Origin: Anaerolineae bacterium
GTDB taxonomy: Bacteria; Chloroflexota; Anaerolineae; Aggregatilineales; Phototrophicaceae
Length of the DNA stretch: 5,543 nt
Reading direction: 5' to 3'
Assembly (NCBI GenBank): GCA_015492875.1
Contig: WGEI01000157.1
Span: forward strand, 1 to 5,543
This document shows, piece by piece, positions 4,753-5,543 of the stretch. The position numbers and the translations under genes are program-made. The stretch's first letter is position 1. The number at the start of each line of letters is the position of its first letter. The notes below the pieces were generated by a model. The model worked only from the letters and a program-made list of their open reading frames with translations. It was not told the DNA's origin and did no database searches.

Positions 4753-5543
4753 ATGCGCGAGACAATTTTGTTTTACAATCCGGTTAGCACATCCCCCGGC
4801 AAGCAACGTCTGCCGCTATCGCTGTTGGCTATATCCGCCGTAGTAGCAGAGGACTATGACATAGAGTTCATCGACGGCAATCTCATATCCAATCCCGCCC
4901 AAGCCATCATAGAGCGTGTGCAGGCAGCAAAGGCCAAACTGCTGGCAGTCACGGTTATGCCCGGCCCGCAGTTGCGACAAGTCGTCCCTGTCTGTAAACA
5001 AGTCAAACAGACTTTGCCCGATTTAACTATTTTATGGGGTGGCTATTTTCCCAGTAACCACACAGAAGTTTGCTTACAGAGCGAATTCGTCGATTATGTT
5101 ATTCAGGGGCAAGGGGAGGCCGCCTTCCGCAAATTTGTGGATACGTTCTATCATGGCGGGGCATTGGACGAAGTACCCTCATTAGCATATAAGCAAGGCG
5201 ATGATATTACAGTCAACCCACGCGCCCCTTTCATCAAACCCGATAACTTGCCTTGGTATCCTTATGACCGCATCGACGTAAGCCGTTATATCGGGCACAG
5301 TTATCTTGGCAAACGGGTGTTATCGCATAATACAAGTTGGGGCTGTCCATTTTCATGCAATTTCTGCGCGATTGTGCCGTTGGCGCAAAAACGTTGGTTG
5401 GCCGAGAGCGCGCAACGGGTAGGCGATATTATGGCCTATTTGAAGCGTTGTTATAACATTGATGCTATGGAATTTCACGATATGGACTTCTTCGTCCACG
5501 AGGGGCGCACAGCAGAAATTGCCGAGCGCATGACAGGCCTAGA
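4753..5543 (+). CDS. Cobalamin-binding (B12-binding) radical SAM enzyme, N-terminal part
   Basis: The gene continues beyond the right edge; 263 residues are visible. Residues 1-140 form a Rossmann-like B12-binding domain: ILFYNP, R19-L-P-L-S-L-L-A-I, V66-T-V-M-P-G-P-Q, I93-L-W-G-G and VDYVIQGQGEAAF (113-125). The canonical DxHxxG cobalamin ligand is absent, which is common in this family. A linker with LPWYPYDRID (166-175) leads to the radical SAM core. There W196-G-C-P-F-S-C-N-F-C gives the CxxxCxxC cluster site (Cys198, Cys202, Cys205), and F241-H-D-M-D-F-F-V is the typical next strand. Enzymes of this architecture use a [4Fe-4S] cluster, S-adenosylmethionine and often cobalamin for methylation or ring chemistry, as in BchE and hopanoid methylases. 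The substrate cannot be told from this fragment. ATG 4753 has GAGGT upstream and precedes the first beta strand directly. It is transcribed away from the rest of the window. Confidence 0.93.
   Translation, partial: MRETILFYNPVSTSPGKQRLPLSLLAISAVVAEDYDIEFIDGNLISNPAQAIIERVQAAKAKLLAVTVMPGPQLRQVVPVCKQVKQTLPDLTILWGGYFPSNHTEVCLQSEFVDYVIQGQGEAAFRKFVDTFYHGGALDEVPSLAYKQGDDITVNPRAPFIKPDNLPWYPYDRIDVSRYIGHSYLGKRVLSHNTSWGCPFSCNFCAIVPLAQKRWLAESAQRVGDIMAYLKRCYNIDAMEFHDMDFFVHEGRTAEIAERMTGL

Noticed and set aside
1..5543. Search for CRISPR repeats, insertion-sequence ends, tRNA or rRNA genes, toxin-antitoxin pairs
   Set aside because: No regularly spaced repeats, transposase motifs, cloverleaf sequences or paired small genes were seen. 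The non-coding gaps are all under 250 bases and are explained by promoters and hairpins.

Overview
The window carries six protein genes and no RNA gene, mobile element or CRISPR array that I can see. Five genes are on the minus strand and one is on the plus strand at the right edge. Gene content suggests a Chloroflexota (Anaerolineae-like) bacterium. The lipoprotein combines Ig-like, SH3b and CARDB domains through a Pro/Thr linker, the MiaB reads LLGQIVDRYGKD at the usual LLGQNVN site, and there is a stand-alone V4R protein. All three are common in that phylum, but the assignment is inference without any database comparison.

Layout from left to right. Positions 1-316 (-) hold the N-terminal 105 residues of a receiver-domain protein that lacks most of the phosphotransfer residues apart from the acceptor Asp. 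Positions 317-480 hold its upstream region and a clear rho-independent terminator for the next gene. Positions 481-1647 (-) encode a secreted lipoprotein. Positions 1648-1840 hold that lipoprotein's promoter, with an inverted repeat in it, and a hairpin terminator for the next gene. Positions 1841-2470 (-) encode a V4R-domain protein. Positions 2471-2665 hold its promoter and another inverted repeat. Positions 2666-4054 (-) encode the tRNA methylthiotransferase MiaB, with a near-consensus promoter. Positions 4145-4519 (-) encode a small protein resembling the sugar-binding domain of family 2 glycosidases, apparently on a leaderless mRNA. Positions 4520-4752 form a divergent intergenic region. 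Positions 4753-5543 (+) hold the start of a cobalamin-binding radical SAM enzyme that runs off the window.

The minus-strand genes look like separate transcription units rather than an operon. Gaps are 90-200 bases, several carry a recognisable promoter, and two carry a hairpin terminator. I see no pathway joining the genes. MiaB is housekeeping tRNA modification, the lipoprotein acts at the cell surface, and the receiver and V4R proteins look regulatory or sensory. I did not find a convincing new multi-gene system. The points most worth a second look are the degenerate receiver, the stand-alone GH2-type domain with its leaderless start, the V4R protein, and the promoter-embedded inverted repeats.
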